The notes: a model not told the origin generated them from the letters alone. A stretch of DNA of 64,000 nt from Schaalia georgiae DSM 6843 (GCF_000429245.1 NZ_AUBM01000006.1:131051-195050); one strand, 5' to 3'. Counted from the first letter of the stretch, positions 1-8,395 are shown. A program made the numbers and translations.

Positions 1-78
1 CCGCATCCACCCGTACTTTTCTCTGTGGTGTCCAGGCCGGACCCACCGGAAGGCGCGGCCAGGATAGCCGCGGCCGGG

Positions 79-603
79 CTAGAAGTAATCGAAATCGAGC
101 GGGATGCCGTTCTCCTCGTCCTCCAGCTCGGAAAGGTGATAACCCGCGTACTCCGGTGATTCGACCGAAGCGGTGACTAGCGCTTGATCCCCACCGACTT
201 CCACACCCGCCCCATTGTCAAGGAACCACTGTGCGCTGAAATCCGACTTCGTGCTCTCCCTGGAGTAGGGGGCGCCGAACACCTGGGAGAACGCGGCGAC
301 GTAAGACTCGAAGACCTCCCTGGAACGCGGCAACGACGCCGCCCACCCCTCCTCGGGGACCACGTTCGACAACTGCAGCCACACATTCGAAATGACACCA
401 TGATCGCTGGTGAAGTAGGAGACGTCCTCGTCGGGGGACAGATCCGAAGTGAACATCTCAGGATCAGAACCCGCGCAACGGAAACCGAGATCGGTGTAGA
501 CCCGCACCCCCTCCTTGACACGCATCGGCCACGTGTGCAGCGCCCACGCCCGCACGATCTCAACAGCCCGCTCAGTGGAAACCGCCTGAAGCTCATGACT
601 CAT
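79..603 (-). CDS. Putative immunity protein for the adjacent toxin
   Basis: I do not recognise a named family. The product is a soluble, acidic protein of 174 residues without signal peptide or membrane segment. It lies directly downstream (44 bp) of a C-terminally nuclease-like T7SS toxin on the same strand, which is where cognate immunity proteins usually sit, so immunity is inferred from position, size and acidity. An ATG 12 bases upstream is in frame, but the sequence GGAGG lies between the two and is correctly spaced for the ATG at 603, so I take that start. It is the last gene of a four-gene minus-strand module (YbaB-like, helical partner, toxin, immunity). Confidence 0.6.
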   Translation of the reverse strand: MSHELQAVSTERAVEIVRAWALHTWPMRVKEGVRVYTDLGFRCAGSDPEMFTSDLSPDEDVSYFTSDHGVISNVWLQLSNVVPEEGWAASLPRSREVFESYVAAFSQVFGAPYSRESTKSDFSAQWFLDNGAGVEVGGDQALVTASVESPEYAGYHLSELEDEENGIPLDFDYF

Positions 604-647
604 CTCAACCTCCATAGGGTCATTCTTCTGATACTACAGCACTGTTC

Positions 648-2375
648 TCACAATTGCGCGTCGATATGGTCTATGGTCCTCTGCTCGAGCGTGAACGGCG
701 TTGATTTATAGGTCGTACTACCCAACCCACTGGTGTTAGTGACAGAAACCACATTATTGAGTTGTACATCCCCATTCTTGATCCGGCGCCAGAACTCCGG
801 ATTGTCCCTCATCAATTGGAGGAACTCCTTGTCTTGGCGGGCGATGTGATTGAGGTACTCGGGTGTACCCTGTCTCAGTTTCACCTTCTGCCCGTTGGGC
901 AGGATGTCCGTGGCCTGTCCCATATGTGGGCTCCTGCCCTCTTTTACCCCTTTCGATTCAATGAAGTCCAAATTCTTCAAACGCTCATCCACAGCAAGCA
1001 CATCGAAGCGCCTATTGCCAGCACCCGAGCCCCCGACCCCCGGAATCACATGGCGCGGCGGATGAAAATTGTTCGCCGCATACTCCGCCCCCAACTGCCC
1101 GAGATCCTCACTTGCCCGCTTTTCCATAACGCGCGCTTTGGACAGCCGGTTCGCCTCCCACTGCACCATCTTCCTTTCAAATATAGACTTTCCTTTTTTA
1201 CGCATTTTCCTAAGAGTCTTATTGCAATTACTTGCGCTTACATCAGAGGTGCTCAGCCCGCGCTTCTCGATCTTCTCGATGTACTTCTTCTTCCTCGCGT
1301 TCGCCTTCTTCCCCTTTTCGATGAGTTTCTTTGCCCGCTTCTCCGCCTTCTCCGCAGTCCACATGCGCTTCCTGCTCTTCACAAGCTCCTTGAGATCGGT
1401 CCCCTTTTTGCCCTTCAGAAACTTCTTACCAAGGTCTTTGAGTCCTTTGAGTCCTTGTTTGCCTTTCTTGAGGAGGGATTTGAGTAGTTCGAGCAGGCCT
1501 TTGAGGGAGGTGAGTTGCTTGAACAGGGATTTGGCGGATTTGAGCAGGCCGGTGATCTTGGCGCCCATCTCGGCGGCTTTGGCCCCGACCTTGATCTGGA
1601 CTTGGGCGATGATGGCGGGGATCGCAAAGCCCACAGTGACCACCGCCTCGATGATCGCCGAGGCGAGGGTCCCGATGATGTTGGCGATCGCGTCGCGCAC
1701 GAGGTCGTGGACGACCTTGACGACCGTCGCGAGCACGCCCAGCGCCCCGCTCATCGCCGCCGCGGCCTTGCCCGCGGTGCGCAGGCTCTTGGACACGTCC
1801 CCGTTGGCCGCCAAGTACCCCATGGCCGCGGCCCCGCGGGCGTCGGCCATCAGCCCCTTGGCGTCCATCTCCAAGTCCTCGGCCAGGCCGCCCATCGCCT
1901 CAGCGACGTTCCCCCACGTCTGGGCATTGGCCTTCACCTGGTCCGCGTCCCCGGCCAACTGCTCCAACCAGCCCTTCATCGGGTTGAAGTGCTCGATCAG
2001 CCAGCCCGCGCCCCACGCGATCAAAGTCCCCAGCGGATCGACCACCGCGCCCAGCACATCGGCGCCCATCGCCAACGTGGACATCCCCACGTCCAGCCAG
2101 GACCCCTCCTTCAACCCGGTCGCGATCCCCTCGATATCGTCCAGCACGCCCGACCCCGCCAACGGCGTCGTCGAATCCTCCTTGGACGCCACGAACGGAT
2201 TCCCACCACCGGAGAAGCCGCTGGACGAACCCGACCCGCCACGGGGCGCAGACGGCAGCGGATCCCCATCCGCAGGCCGGGGCATCGTGTCCAGCCCCCC
2301 GCGCCCCGAACCCGACCGCGACTGGTCCCGGGAACCGCCGTCGCGCACCTCCAGCCGCTCATCCGACGCACTCAC
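648..2375 (-). CDS. T7SS polymorphic toxin with PD-(D/E)XK-like C-terminal tip
   Basis: This is a 575-aa effector-like protein. After a Gly/Ser/Pro-rich N-terminus there is a long Ala-rich helical region with hydrophobic stretches (about residues 85-290) and a TWGN motif reminiscent of WXG domains, then a highly Lys-rich linker (about 290-410). The last ~140 residues form a separate tip containing RRFDVL, then IESKG about 15 residues on. This D...ExK spacing fits a PD-(D/E)XK nuclease core (inference). The start is GTG, overlapping the previous gene's stop as GTGA. The tip and linker DNA (about 650-1500) is clearly poorer in GC than the surroundings, suggesting tip exchange or recent acquisition. 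A small helical protein precedes it and a presumed immunity gene follows. Confidence 0.75.
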   Translation of the reverse strand: MSASDERLEVRDGGSRDQSRSGSGRGGLDTMPRPADGDPLPSAPRGGSGSSSGFSGGGNPFVASKEDSTTPLAGSGVLDDIEGIATGLKEGSWLDVGMSTLAMGADVLGAVVDPLGTLIAWGAGWLIEHFNPMKGWLEQLAGDADQVKANAQTWGNVAEAMGGLAEDLEMDAKGLMADARGAAAMGYLAANGDVSKSLRTAGKAAAAMSGALGVLATVVKVVHDLVRDAIANIIGTLASAIIEAVVTVGFAIPAIIAQVQIKVGAKAAEMGAKITGLLKSAKSLFKQLTSLKGLLELLKSLLKKGKQGLKGLKDLGKKFLKGKKGTDLKELVKSRKRMWTAEKAEKRAKKLIEKGKKANARKKKYIEKIEKRGLSTSDVSASNCNKTLRKMRKKGKSIFERKMVQWEANRLSKARVMEKRASEDLGQLGAEYAANNFHPPRHVIPGVGGSGAGNRRFDVLAVDERLKNLDFIESKGVKEGRSPHMGQATDILPNGQKVKLRQGTPEYLNHIARQDKEFLQLMRDNPEFWRRIKNGDVQLNNVVSVTNTSGLGSTTYKSTPFTLEQRTIDHIDAQL

Positions 2376-2689
2376 AACTGCCCTCCGATCCGCTCGAACT
2401 CATCCGCAACCTCCTGCTCGCACTGCTCCATGACCCGCGCCGACTCCTCCAACCTGCGCGCGATGTCCGCCGCCGCCTCACCACCAGCGCGCAAACACCC
2501 GTGCGCCGCGACCTCGACAACCGCGAACACCGGGGCCACCAAGGGCCCCACCAACATCCCCAGCGCCCCCGACAAGGAACTCGCCTGACCCACCGCACTG
2601 ATCGCCGCCTGGACACCATCGCCCACCCGACGCGCGTCCTCAGCCGCCGCCCGGAACCGGTCCGACTCGAAACTCACATCCCAATCCAC
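2372..2689 (-). CDS. Small helical WXG100/Lap-like partner of the toxin
   Basis: The predicted product is 105 aa, almost entirely alpha-helical, with an N-terminal aromatic segment (DWDVSFESDRFRAA), a central hydrophobic stretch and a C-terminal amphipathic helix rich in Glu/Arg. Size and position (immediately upstream of a T7SS toxin, 4-bp overlap) match the small WXG100-like or LXG-associated helical proteins that accompany T7SS toxins. No strict WxG motif is present. GTG at 2689 is chosen because GGGGGAG lies about 9 bases upstream; a TTG two codons earlier would be too close to it. A role in targeting or folding the toxin is inferred from context only. Confidence 0.6.
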   Translation of the reverse strand: MDWDVSFESDRFRAAAEDARRVGDGVQAAISAVGQASSLSGALGMLVGPLVAPVFAVVEVAAHGCLRAGGEAAADIARRLEESARVMEQCEQEVADEFERIGGQL

Positions 2690-2708
2690 AACCAATCACT
2701 CCCCCGCC

Positions 2709-3101
2709 TCAGCGCCAACCACGGAAACCACCACGGGCCCCGTACCCACTGACATCATCATCGTCATCGTCGGTGCCGTACTCCTGGGCCAACTGCGAGG
2801 CCACCTCCGAGTCCTCCCCGTAAGCGCGCCCCGCCGCACCGGCCAAGCTCCGCCCCGCAGCCGCCCGCGCCGCCTCCAGCGCCTCGACCACAGCCCCACC
2901 TAGCTCCGGGGCCTCCTCGATCTCAAGGCTGACCACGTTGCCAGAAGCGTCGACCTCCACCCTCACCCGCTCATCACGATCAACACCCACACCACGCACG
3001 TCCGCCAACGAATCCAAGAAACCCTGCGCCCGCTCAGCCAACTCCTGCGCACCGGCGACCTCGCCCTCCACACGGGCGATCACCTCATCAAAACCATCCA
3101 T
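2709..3101 (-). CDS. YbaB/EbfC-family (EspL-like) protein
   Basis: The 130-residue product starts with a long helix (DEVIARVEGEVAGAQELAE), then strands of the type VRVEVDASGNVVSLEIE, then another Ala-rich helix. This is the layout of YbaB/EbfC nucleoid-associated proteins, which also occur in mycobacterial ESX loci as EspL. The C-terminus is a six-Asp run followed by a Gly/Arg tail. ATG at 3101 fits the family start; an in-frame extension to 3131 adds ten unlikely residues including three Cys. It heads the toxin module, 19 bp before the small helical gene. A regulatory or chaperone role is possible but unproven. Confidence 0.65.
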   Translation of the reverse strand: MDGFDEVIARVEGEVAGAQELAERAQGFLDSLADVRGVGVDRDERVRVEVDASGNVVSLEIEEAPELGGAVVEALEAARAAAGRSLAGAAGRAYGEDSEVASQLAQEYGTDDDDDDVSGYGARGGFRGWR

Positions 3102-3145
3102 GCGGTAACAATACCCCCCACACACCAACATCCAACAAAGAATGT

Positions 3146-3174
3146 TTTATAAGTCACAAAACGAACGGCTGCAA
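3146..3174 (-). promoter_or_regulatory. Candidate promoter of the left toxin module
   Basis: On the minus strand TTGCAG and TATAAA are separated by 17 bp, about 45 bp before the YbaB-like start, in one of the few AT-richer stretches here. The -35 match is only moderate. Confidence 0.35.
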
Positions 3175-3205
3175 AGCCCACACCCTAAGCGCATAATTCA
3201 TATAT

Positions 3206-3220
3206 ACATGGTTTACATGT
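3206..3220. promoter_or_regulatory. Inverted repeat ACATG-N5-CATGT upstream of the AbrB-like gene
   Basis: A perfect 5-bp inverted repeat with a 5-bp spacer lies 31 bp before the AbrB-type gene, in the divergent intergenic region. It could be an autoregulatory operator for that dimeric regulator, or serve both directions. The assignment is speculative. Confidence 0.3.
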
Positions 3221-3251
3221 CATATCGGATTCAGCAAAGGAGGCTGACACC

Positions 3252-3680
3252 ATGACACCACGAAACCCCGCACACCTCGGCCCCGGCGGGCGCGGATTCT
3301 TCGGAACTGTCACAGTGGGCACGCGGGGGCAGATCTCCATCCCCGCCCAAGCGCGCAAATCCCTCGGCCTGGAGCCCGGCGACCAGCTGGTCGTCCTCAC
3401 CGACCCCGCCCAGGGCCTGGCCCTGGTCCCCCTGTCACTACTCCTCGCCCAGCACGCCGACACCAACCCCCTCGCAGCCCTCGTCCGCGACACCATGGCG
3501 GACGGCAAAGCCTCCCCGCCCCCACTCGCCCCCGAGGCGGACGACGGGGCACCCGGCGCCGACGAACCGGGCAGCGCGGCAGACACACCGACAGAAGCGA
3601 GCGACGCCGCACCCACCCCGGGATCGGACACCACGCCCCCAACGGGCACCGGACCCGCCGACCCAGCCCCCGCCTCGTGA
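3252..3680 (+). CDS. AbrB/MazE/SpoVT-type DNA-binding regulator with disordered tail
   Basis: Residues about 18-62 form an AbrB-like swapped-hairpin domain (GTVTVGTRGQISIPAQARKS, then LGLEPGDQLVVL), the fold of MazE, AbrB and SpoVT regulators. The remaining ~70 residues are a low-complexity Pro/Ala/Asp tail with no visible domain, which is unusually long for the family. AAGGAGG lies 9 bases before the ATG. It is 43 bp upstream of an ABC-2 exporter pair on the same strand, so it most likely regulates that exporter. No toxin partner of the MazF type is adjacent, which argues against an antitoxin role. Confidence 0.8.
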   Translation: MTPRNPAHLGPGGRGFFGTVTVGTRGQISIPAQARKSLGLEPGDQLVVLTDPAQGLALVPLSLLLAQHADTNPLAALVRDTMADGKASPPPLAPEADDGAPGADEPGSAADTPTEASDAAPTPGSDTTPPTGTGPADPAPAS

Positions 3681-3723
3681 ACCCAACATCCGCACCCACC
3701 CCACCGCACCACCAGGAGTAGAA

Positions 3724-4647
3724 ATGACCAGCCCAGCCATCCGCGCAGCGGATGTCACCAAGCACTACGGCAGCCTCACCGCCGTGGACGGCGTGTCACT
3801 GGAGGTCTCCCAAGGCGAAATCTTCGGGATCATCGGCCCCAACGGCGCGGGCAAGACGACCTTCATGGAATGCCTTGAGGGCCTGCGCCAGCCCACCAGC
3901 GGCGATATCGACGTACTCGGGGAGGACCCCTCCCACCCGACCAAACGGTGGCGCGAGCGCATCGGCGTCCAACTGCAGACCGCCGCCCTGCCGCCCAAGA
4001 TCACAGTCGACGAGGCACTGGCCATCTTCGCGTCCATGTACTCCGACCCCGCCGACCCCTCCGCCCTGCTCCACGAGCTCGGCATCGCCTCCAAAGGCCG
4101 CTCCTACGTGGACAAGCTCTCCGGCGGCCAGCGCCAGAGGGTCTTCATCGCGCTCGCCCTGCTGGGCAAGCCCGAACTGGTCTTCCTCGACGAGCTCACC
4201 ACCGCGCTCGACCCCCAGGCGCGCCTGGCCATGTGGGATGTGGTGCGCTCCATCCGCCAGGGCGGCGCCACAGTGGTCATGACCACCCATTACATGGAGG
4301 AGGCCGAGGCCCTGTGCGACCGCGTCGCCGTCATCGACCACGGGCGGCTCATCGCGCTCGACACGGTCCCGGGCCTCATCGGCTCCCTCGGGAAGGGGAC
4401 CAAGGTCCAGCTGCGCACCTCCCGCACGATCCAGCCCGGCGCGCTCGACGGCGTCGAGGGCATCAGCGATGTGGCAGTCGCCGGCACAGCGGTGTCGATG
4501 CTGTGGGCTGGCTCGGGGATCCCCCAGGCCGCCGTCTCCGCCATCGAGGCCACCGGCGCCACCGTGTCCAACATCCGCACCAGCTCCCCCGGCCTGGAGG
4601 ACGTGTTCCTCGCCCTCACCGGCCGCGATATGCGTCAGGAGGCATGA
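3724..4647 (+). CDS. ABC-2 type exporter, ATP-binding protein
   Basis: This 307-aa protein is a complete ABC ATPase of the drug/daunorubicin-resistance (DrrA/CcmA) type: Walker A GPNGAGKTT near residue 40, signature LSGGQRQR, Walker B LVFLDE (the usual following P/A is replaced, giving DELTTALD), and switch His in TTHYMEEAE. A C-terminal extension of ~90 residues is typical for ABC-2 exporters. It is followed after 3 bp by the permease gene and preceded by an AbrB-like regulator. The exported compound cannot be deduced; lipid, peptide or drug are all possible. Confidence 0.92.
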   Translation: MTSPAIRAADVTKHYGSLTAVDGVSLEVSQGEIFGIIGPNGAGKTTFMECLEGLRQPTSGDIDVLGEDPSHPTKRWRERIGVQLQTAALPPKITVDEALAIFASMYSDPADPSALLHELGIASKGRSYVDKLSGGQRQRVFIALALLGKPELVFLDELTTALDPQARLAMWDVVRSIRQGGATVVMTTHYMEEAEALCDRVAVIDHGRLIALDTVPGLIGSLGKGTKVQLRTSRTIQPGALDGVEGISDVAVAGTAVSMLWAGSGIPQAAVSAIEATGATVSNIRTSSPGLEDVFLALTGRDMRQEA

Positions 4648-4650
4648 GCC

Positions 4651-5400
4651 ATGCGCACCTTCGTCCAACTGTGCCGCGTCACCGCGATGCGCGCCCTCCG
4701 CGAACCCGTCACCGTCATCTTCGCGGTCCTCTTCGCCCCCGCGTTCATCGCGTGCATGGGCCTCATCTTCGGCAACAACCCGGCACCCGAGTTCGGCGGC
4801 AAGGGGTTCCTCGAAGCGAACTTCACCGCCTTCCCGGGTATCGTAATCGCGATCACAGCGCTCATCATCGTCCCCGTGGACCTGGTGGCCCAGCGCGGCG
4901 CGGGCGTGCTGCGGCGGTTCCGCGCCACCCCGCTCAACCCCGCGCTCTACCTGGCAGCCGATGTCGTCTCCCGGATGGTCCTGGGCCTGGTGTCCTTCAC
5001 GGCCATGTACGCCATCGCGGCCCTCGGCTTCGGGGTGCGCCCCGCGTCGGCCGGGGCCTTCGTGTCCGCCCTGGTGGCGACGATGCTGGGGCTGGCCGCG
5101 TTCCTGGCGCCGGGCTACCTGATCGCCGGGCGATTCCGCAACGTGGGCGCCGCGCAGGGGCTGGGGAACATCCTCATGTACCCGCTGATCTTCACCTCCG
5201 GTGCGGCGGTGCCCCTGGCGATACTGCCCCCCGGGGTGCTCTCCGTCGCGAAGTACTCGCCAATGACGCAGCTCACCTACCTCACCCAGGGCCTATGGGC
5301 GGGCGAAGGATGGGGGCAGCACTGGGCAGCCGCAGTGGTGCTGGTCGTCTTCGGCGCCGTCTGCGCCACTGCCGCGGCGCGCTTCTTCCGCTGGGAGTGA
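4651..5400 (+). CDS. ABC-2 type exporter, permease
   Basis: The 249-aa product has about six membrane helices in the ABC2_membrane arrangement, with the cytoplasmic segment RGAGVLRRFRATPLNP between helices 2 and 3 that is characteristic of DrrB-like permeases. The final helix ends at a short basic tail. An AGGAGG overlapping the end of the ATPase gene serves as ribosome binding site, so the two are translationally linked. Together they form a homodimeric or 2+2 exporter in the cytoplasmic membrane. Confidence 0.9.
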   Translation: MRTFVQLCRVTAMRALREPVTVIFAVLFAPAFIACMGLIFGNNPAPEFGGKGFLEANFTAFPGIVIAITALIIVPVDLVAQRGAGVLRRFRATPLNPALYLAADVVSRMVLGLVSFTAMYAIAALGFGVRPASAGAFVSALVATMLGLAAFLAPGYLIAGRFRNVGAAQGLGNILMYPLIFTSGAAVPLAILPPGVLSVAKYSPMTQLTYLTQGLWAGEGWGQHWAAAVVLVVFGAVCATAAARFFRWE

Positions 5401-5432
5401 GGCCCCGAGCCCGGCAACCGCATCGGAGAACA

Positions 5433-5487
5433 GGATCCCCTCGGCTGGGAGCGAACCCCCTGGGTGTGCTCCCAGCCGAGGGGATCC
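5433..5487. terminator. Perfect 20-bp inverted repeat after the exporter operon
   Basis: The arms GGATCCCCTCGGCTGGGAGC (5433-5452) and its exact complement (5468-5487) enclose a 15-base loop. It lies 32 bp after the permease stop, so termination is the simplest reading. No T-run follows, so it is not a canonical intrinsic terminator; an mRNA-stabilising hairpin or protein site is also possible. Confidence 0.6.
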
Positions 5488-5624
5488 GGGCTGCTGCGGC
5501 CCCAGAGCCAGATTGGCATGTCAACGCCCCGAGTCACCGTCCCGGGCCTGGGACCCGGGACGGTGGCGCCCGGCCGGCAACCGCGCGGGCGTCCGCGTCT
5601 TGAACCGGCGGCCACCACCCCCCC

Positions 5625-5637
5625 TAGCATGTGGGGC
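5625..5637 (+). promoter_or_regulatory. Leaderless promoter box (TAGCAT-N7-ATG)
   Basis: TAGCAT fits the actinobacterial -10 pattern TAnnnT and ends 7 nt before the ATG at 5638, with no Shine-Dalgarno in between. This spacing places the transcript start at the start codon. Confidence 0.5.
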
Positions 5638-6186
5638 ATGAGTTCTCGGACCGGGGGCCACCCCGCGACCGGGCGCCCGCCCCAGCGCTGGGCGCGCGCC
5701 GCCTGCTGGACGGCCTTCGCCTCAGCAATGCTGCCCGTGGTGTGGAGGGTCGCACTGTTCTCCGGCGCCGATGTCGGATTCGCCCAAGCCGACCTATTCA
5801 AGTCCACCGTGGCCGGCACCGCCTACATCCTCAGCCTCGAGGTCGTCCAGGTGACCGCCGGCGTCCTGTGCCTCGGCCTCATCCACCCCTGGGGCGAGCG
5901 CGTCCCCCGCTGGGTGCCCCGCCTCGGCGGACGCGAGATCCCCCGGCTCCTCCCCCTCGTGGTCGGCGGGACCGGCAACGCCGTGCTCTACCTCATCAAC
6001 GGCACCCTGGCGATCAGATTCGGCGCCATCTGGCTGGGCCTGGCCGACGGATGGACCCCCGCAGAGGGCATGAACCACTGGCAGGTGGCCGTCCTGGTCG
6101 CAGCCTACGCCCCGATGATCCTCCTGTGGGCACCCGCCCTCACCGTCGGCCTCGTCGGCTACGGGCACAGGCGCGACCCGCATTAG
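5638..6186 (+). CDS. Four-helix membrane protein of unknown function
   Basis: The 182-residue product shows about four hydrophobic helices and an arginine-rich segment between helices 2 and 3 (RVPRWVPRLGGREIPR). Similar small integral membrane proteins occur in Actinobacteria without assigned function. An in-frame region extends upstream to 5464 but runs through the perfect inverted repeat, so it is not credible; the start at 5638 is supported by a leaderless promoter box. The gene stands between an ABC exporter and a glycosidase, 30 bp before the latter, without a clear functional link. Confidence 0.65.
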   Translation: MSSRTGGHPATGRPPQRWARAACWTAFASAMLPVVWRVALFSGADVGFAQADLFKSTVAGTAYILSLEVVQVTAGVLCLGLIHPWGERVPRWVPRLGGREIPRLLPLVVGGTGNAVLYLINGTLAIRFGAIWLGLADGWTPAEGMNHWQVAVLVAAYAPMILLWAPALTVGLVGYGHRRDPH

Positions 6187-6216
6187 GATTGGAAGCCCAC
6201 CACCGATCGGAGCCCT

Positions 6217-7603
6217 ATGAAACTCGCCATCGTAGGCGGGGGCGGATTCCGCGTCCCCCAGATCATCGAGGTCCTCGCGCGCGCCCGCGCCGGCGCCGGC
6301 CCCCACGCCCAGTTGGTCGTCGACCACGTCGCCCTCCACGACACCGCCCCCTCCCGCCTGCGCGCGATGACAGCGGTCCTCACCGCCCTGGACTACCCCT
6401 GCTCCCCCCCGGTCACCTCCCACACGGACCTCGACGGGGCGCTGGCGGGCGCGGACTTCGTGTTCTCGGCGATGCGGGTCGGCGGCACGTGCGGACGCGT
6501 CCTCGACGAGCGCTGCGCCCTGGAAGAGGGGCTGCTCGGCCAGGAGACCGTCGGCGTCGGCGGATACGCCTACGCGCTGCGCACCCTCGGGCCCGCGCTG
6601 GACCTCGCCCGCGCCGTCCGCCGCGCGGCGCCCGGGGCGTGGGTCATCAACTTCACGAACCCCGCCGGAATCATCACGCAGGCGATGCGCTCGGTCCTGG
6701 GGCGCCGGGTCGTCGGCATCTGCGACACCCCCATCTCCCTGGTGCGCCGCACCTGCGCCGCGCTGGGACTGGACCCCTGCGCCGCCGAGCGCAGCGGCAC
6801 GGGCACCGACTTCGACTACGTGGGCCTCAACCACCTCGGTTGGCTGCGCTCCCTGAGAGTCGACGGGATGGATCTGCTGCCCGGCCTGCTGGCCGACGAC
6901 GCCCGCCTCGACGCCCTCGAGGAGGCGCGGACCATCGGCGCCGACTGGCTGCGGGCCATCGGCGCGGTGCCCAACGAGTACCTCTTCTACTACTACTGCC
7001 AACGGGAGGCGCTGGCGGGGGTGGCCCGCTCGCGCACCCGCGGGGAGTTCCTCGACGCCCAGCAGGGGGAGTTCTACGAGGCGGTGGCCGCCGACCCCGC
7101 CCGGGCGGGCGCGCTGTGGGAGGCCGCCCACGCCCGCCGGGAGGCGACGTACATGGCGGAGGCGCGCAGTGAGGACGACCGCGACGGGCGCCGCGAGGAG
7201 GACATCGCGGGCGGCGGCTACCAGCGCGTCGCCCTGGACCTCATGACCGCACTGTCCACCGGGGAGCCCGCGCGCATGGTCCTCGACGTCGGCAACGCGG
7301 ACTCGGGCAGCGCGGCCATCGCGTCCCTGGCCGACGAGGCGGTCGTCGAGGTCCCCTGCGATGTCGACGGGGACGGCATCCACCCGCGCCCCGTCGCCCC
7401 CCCTCACCGGGGCGCCGCTGGGACTCGTGCAATCAGTGAAGGCCTGCGAGGACCTGGTCATCGAGGCCGTGCGGCGCCGTGACGAGTCCCTGGCCTGGCG
7501 GGCGCTGGCGCAGCACCCCCTGGTCGACTCCGTGCGGGCGGCGCGCCGCGTCCTCGACTCCTACATCGCGCGCAACCCCCTGGTGGCCGCCGTCTTCGAC
7601 TGA
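6217..7603 (+). pseudogene. 6-phospho-glycosidase of family GH4, frameshifted at a C7 run
   Basis: The reading frame from 6217 encodes an NAD-dependent GH4 enzyme: N-terminal Rossmann motif GGGGFR, the DERCALEEGLLGQET block, NFTNPAG, the metal-binding region GICDTP and the GLNHLGW segment with its conserved His. These enzymes cleave phosphorylated alpha- or beta-glycosides by an oxidation-elimination mechanism. Frame 1 runs into an unrelated Arg/Gly-rich tail ending at 7482. The expected C-terminus (PLTGAPLGLVQ... to LVAAVFD) continues in the +1 frame to 7603. Six instead of seven C at 7397-7403 would restore one ~460-aa protein. Sequencing error, slipped-strand phase variation and true decay are all possible. 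Confidence 0.75.
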
Positions 7604-7740
7604 CCCGGCACGCCCGGAACCCCCTGGTCCTGTCCGACGAGGCCGTTCCCGCCGAAGACTGACCCGGCGCGCCCGGGGCGCCCCCCTGCAAGGCGGGCCC
7701 GCGCACGGGAGCGGGCCTTCCAACCGCCACGCGGCGGGAC

Positions 7741-7752
7741 TAGAGTGGGGCC
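7741..7752 (+). promoter_or_regulatory. Leaderless promoter box (TAGAGT-N6-ATG)
   Basis: TAGAGT is followed by exactly six bases (GGGGCC) and the ATG at 7753, without a separate ribosome binding site. Confidence 0.45.
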
Positions 7753-8238
7753 ATGGCACTATTCGCACGGACAACGACCCTATCCGCGAACTTCCCCGGC
7801 ACCTACGAGCAGGTGTACCTGGCCGCCTTCGCCGCCGTTTACGCACTGGGGTACACACCCGACATGGCGGACCCCAATATGCGCGTGATCTGCTACTCCA
7901 CGCCAACCACCGCTTTCACCTGGGGCGTGAACGTCACCATTGGCCTCGTCCCCCAGCAGGGCCAGGTCGTCGTCGAGGTCACGGCGCAGTCGCAGTGGCC
8001 CATGCCCACCCTGGGGCAGGAGGGGCGCAACAAGAAGATCATCAACGCCGCGTTCGAGCAGATCAACGCGGCCCTGGCCCAGGGCGCCCCCCAGCCCGGG
8101 CAGCAGCCCCAGGCGGGCGCTGATGGCGCGCAGCCCTACGGCGGAGCCACTTTCCAGCCCGGGCAGCAGCCGAACGCCGGGAGCGCGCAACCCCACAGCG
8201 GGGCCGCGCCCCGCCCCGGGCAGCAACCGGGCGCGTAG
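7753..8238 (+). CDS. Hypothetical protein with Pro/Gln-rich C-terminal repeats
   Basis: This 161-aa protein has a compact N-terminal ~115 residues with alternating strands and helices. The tail is built from imperfect repeats of the type PQPGQQP...GA (three copies between about residues 117 and 160). There is no signal peptide or membrane helix. I do not recognise the family; small domains with Gly/Pro/Gln tails occur in actinobacterial genes near membrane machinery. It is separated by 157 bp from the next toxin gene and is not obviously co-transcribed with it. Confidence 0.65.
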   Translation: MALFARTTTLSANFPGTYEQVYLAAFAAVYALGYTPDMADPNMRVICYSTPTTAFTWGVNVTIGLVPQQGQVVVEVTAQSQWPMPTLGQEGRNKKIINAAFEQINAALAQGAPQPGQQPQAGADGAQPYGGATFQPGQQPNAGSAQPHSGAAPRPGQQPGA

Positions 8239-8345
8239 GGCTCCGGTCCTGCCGGGGCCTGGTTCTGGGGGCCTGTGCTCCCGTCGCTGGCCTTCTTTCG
8301 GCCTGGTGGTGTTGTGCGTCTCTTTCTTTTGGGTGTGGGTGGGGT

Positions 8346-8380
8346 TAGTGTGGGGGAGCGCCTTCGTCTGGTTGAGGAGG
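8346..8380 (+). promoter_or_regulatory. Candidate -10 box and ribosome binding site of toxin A
   Basis: TAGTGT at 8346-8351 could be a -10 element and AGGAGG at 8375-8380 the ribosome binding site. The latter is 15 bases from the preferred GTG at 8396, longer than usual, which leaves the exact start uncertain. Confidence 0.3.
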
Positions 8381-8395
8381 GGTTGGCGGGCCTTG

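Noticed and set aside
3252..3680. MazE-type antitoxin of a toxin-antitoxin pair
   Set aside because: No MazF-like toxin gene follows; the next gene is an ABC exporter ATPase.
3948..5603. 551-codon open frame overlapping both ABC exporter genes
   Set aside because: Arg/Pro/His-rich composition typical of a wrong frame; the two exporter proteins are well conserved in their own frame.
5464..5637. N-terminal extension of the four-helix membrane protein
   Set aside because: It would be encoded by the perfect inverted repeat and has no ribosome binding site; a leaderless start at 5638 fits better.
7940..8395. N-terminal extension of toxin A
   Set aside because: It overlaps the gene at 7753-8238 in another frame and is Arg/Ser/Pro-rich; the paralogous toxin B starts at the residue equivalent to 8396.
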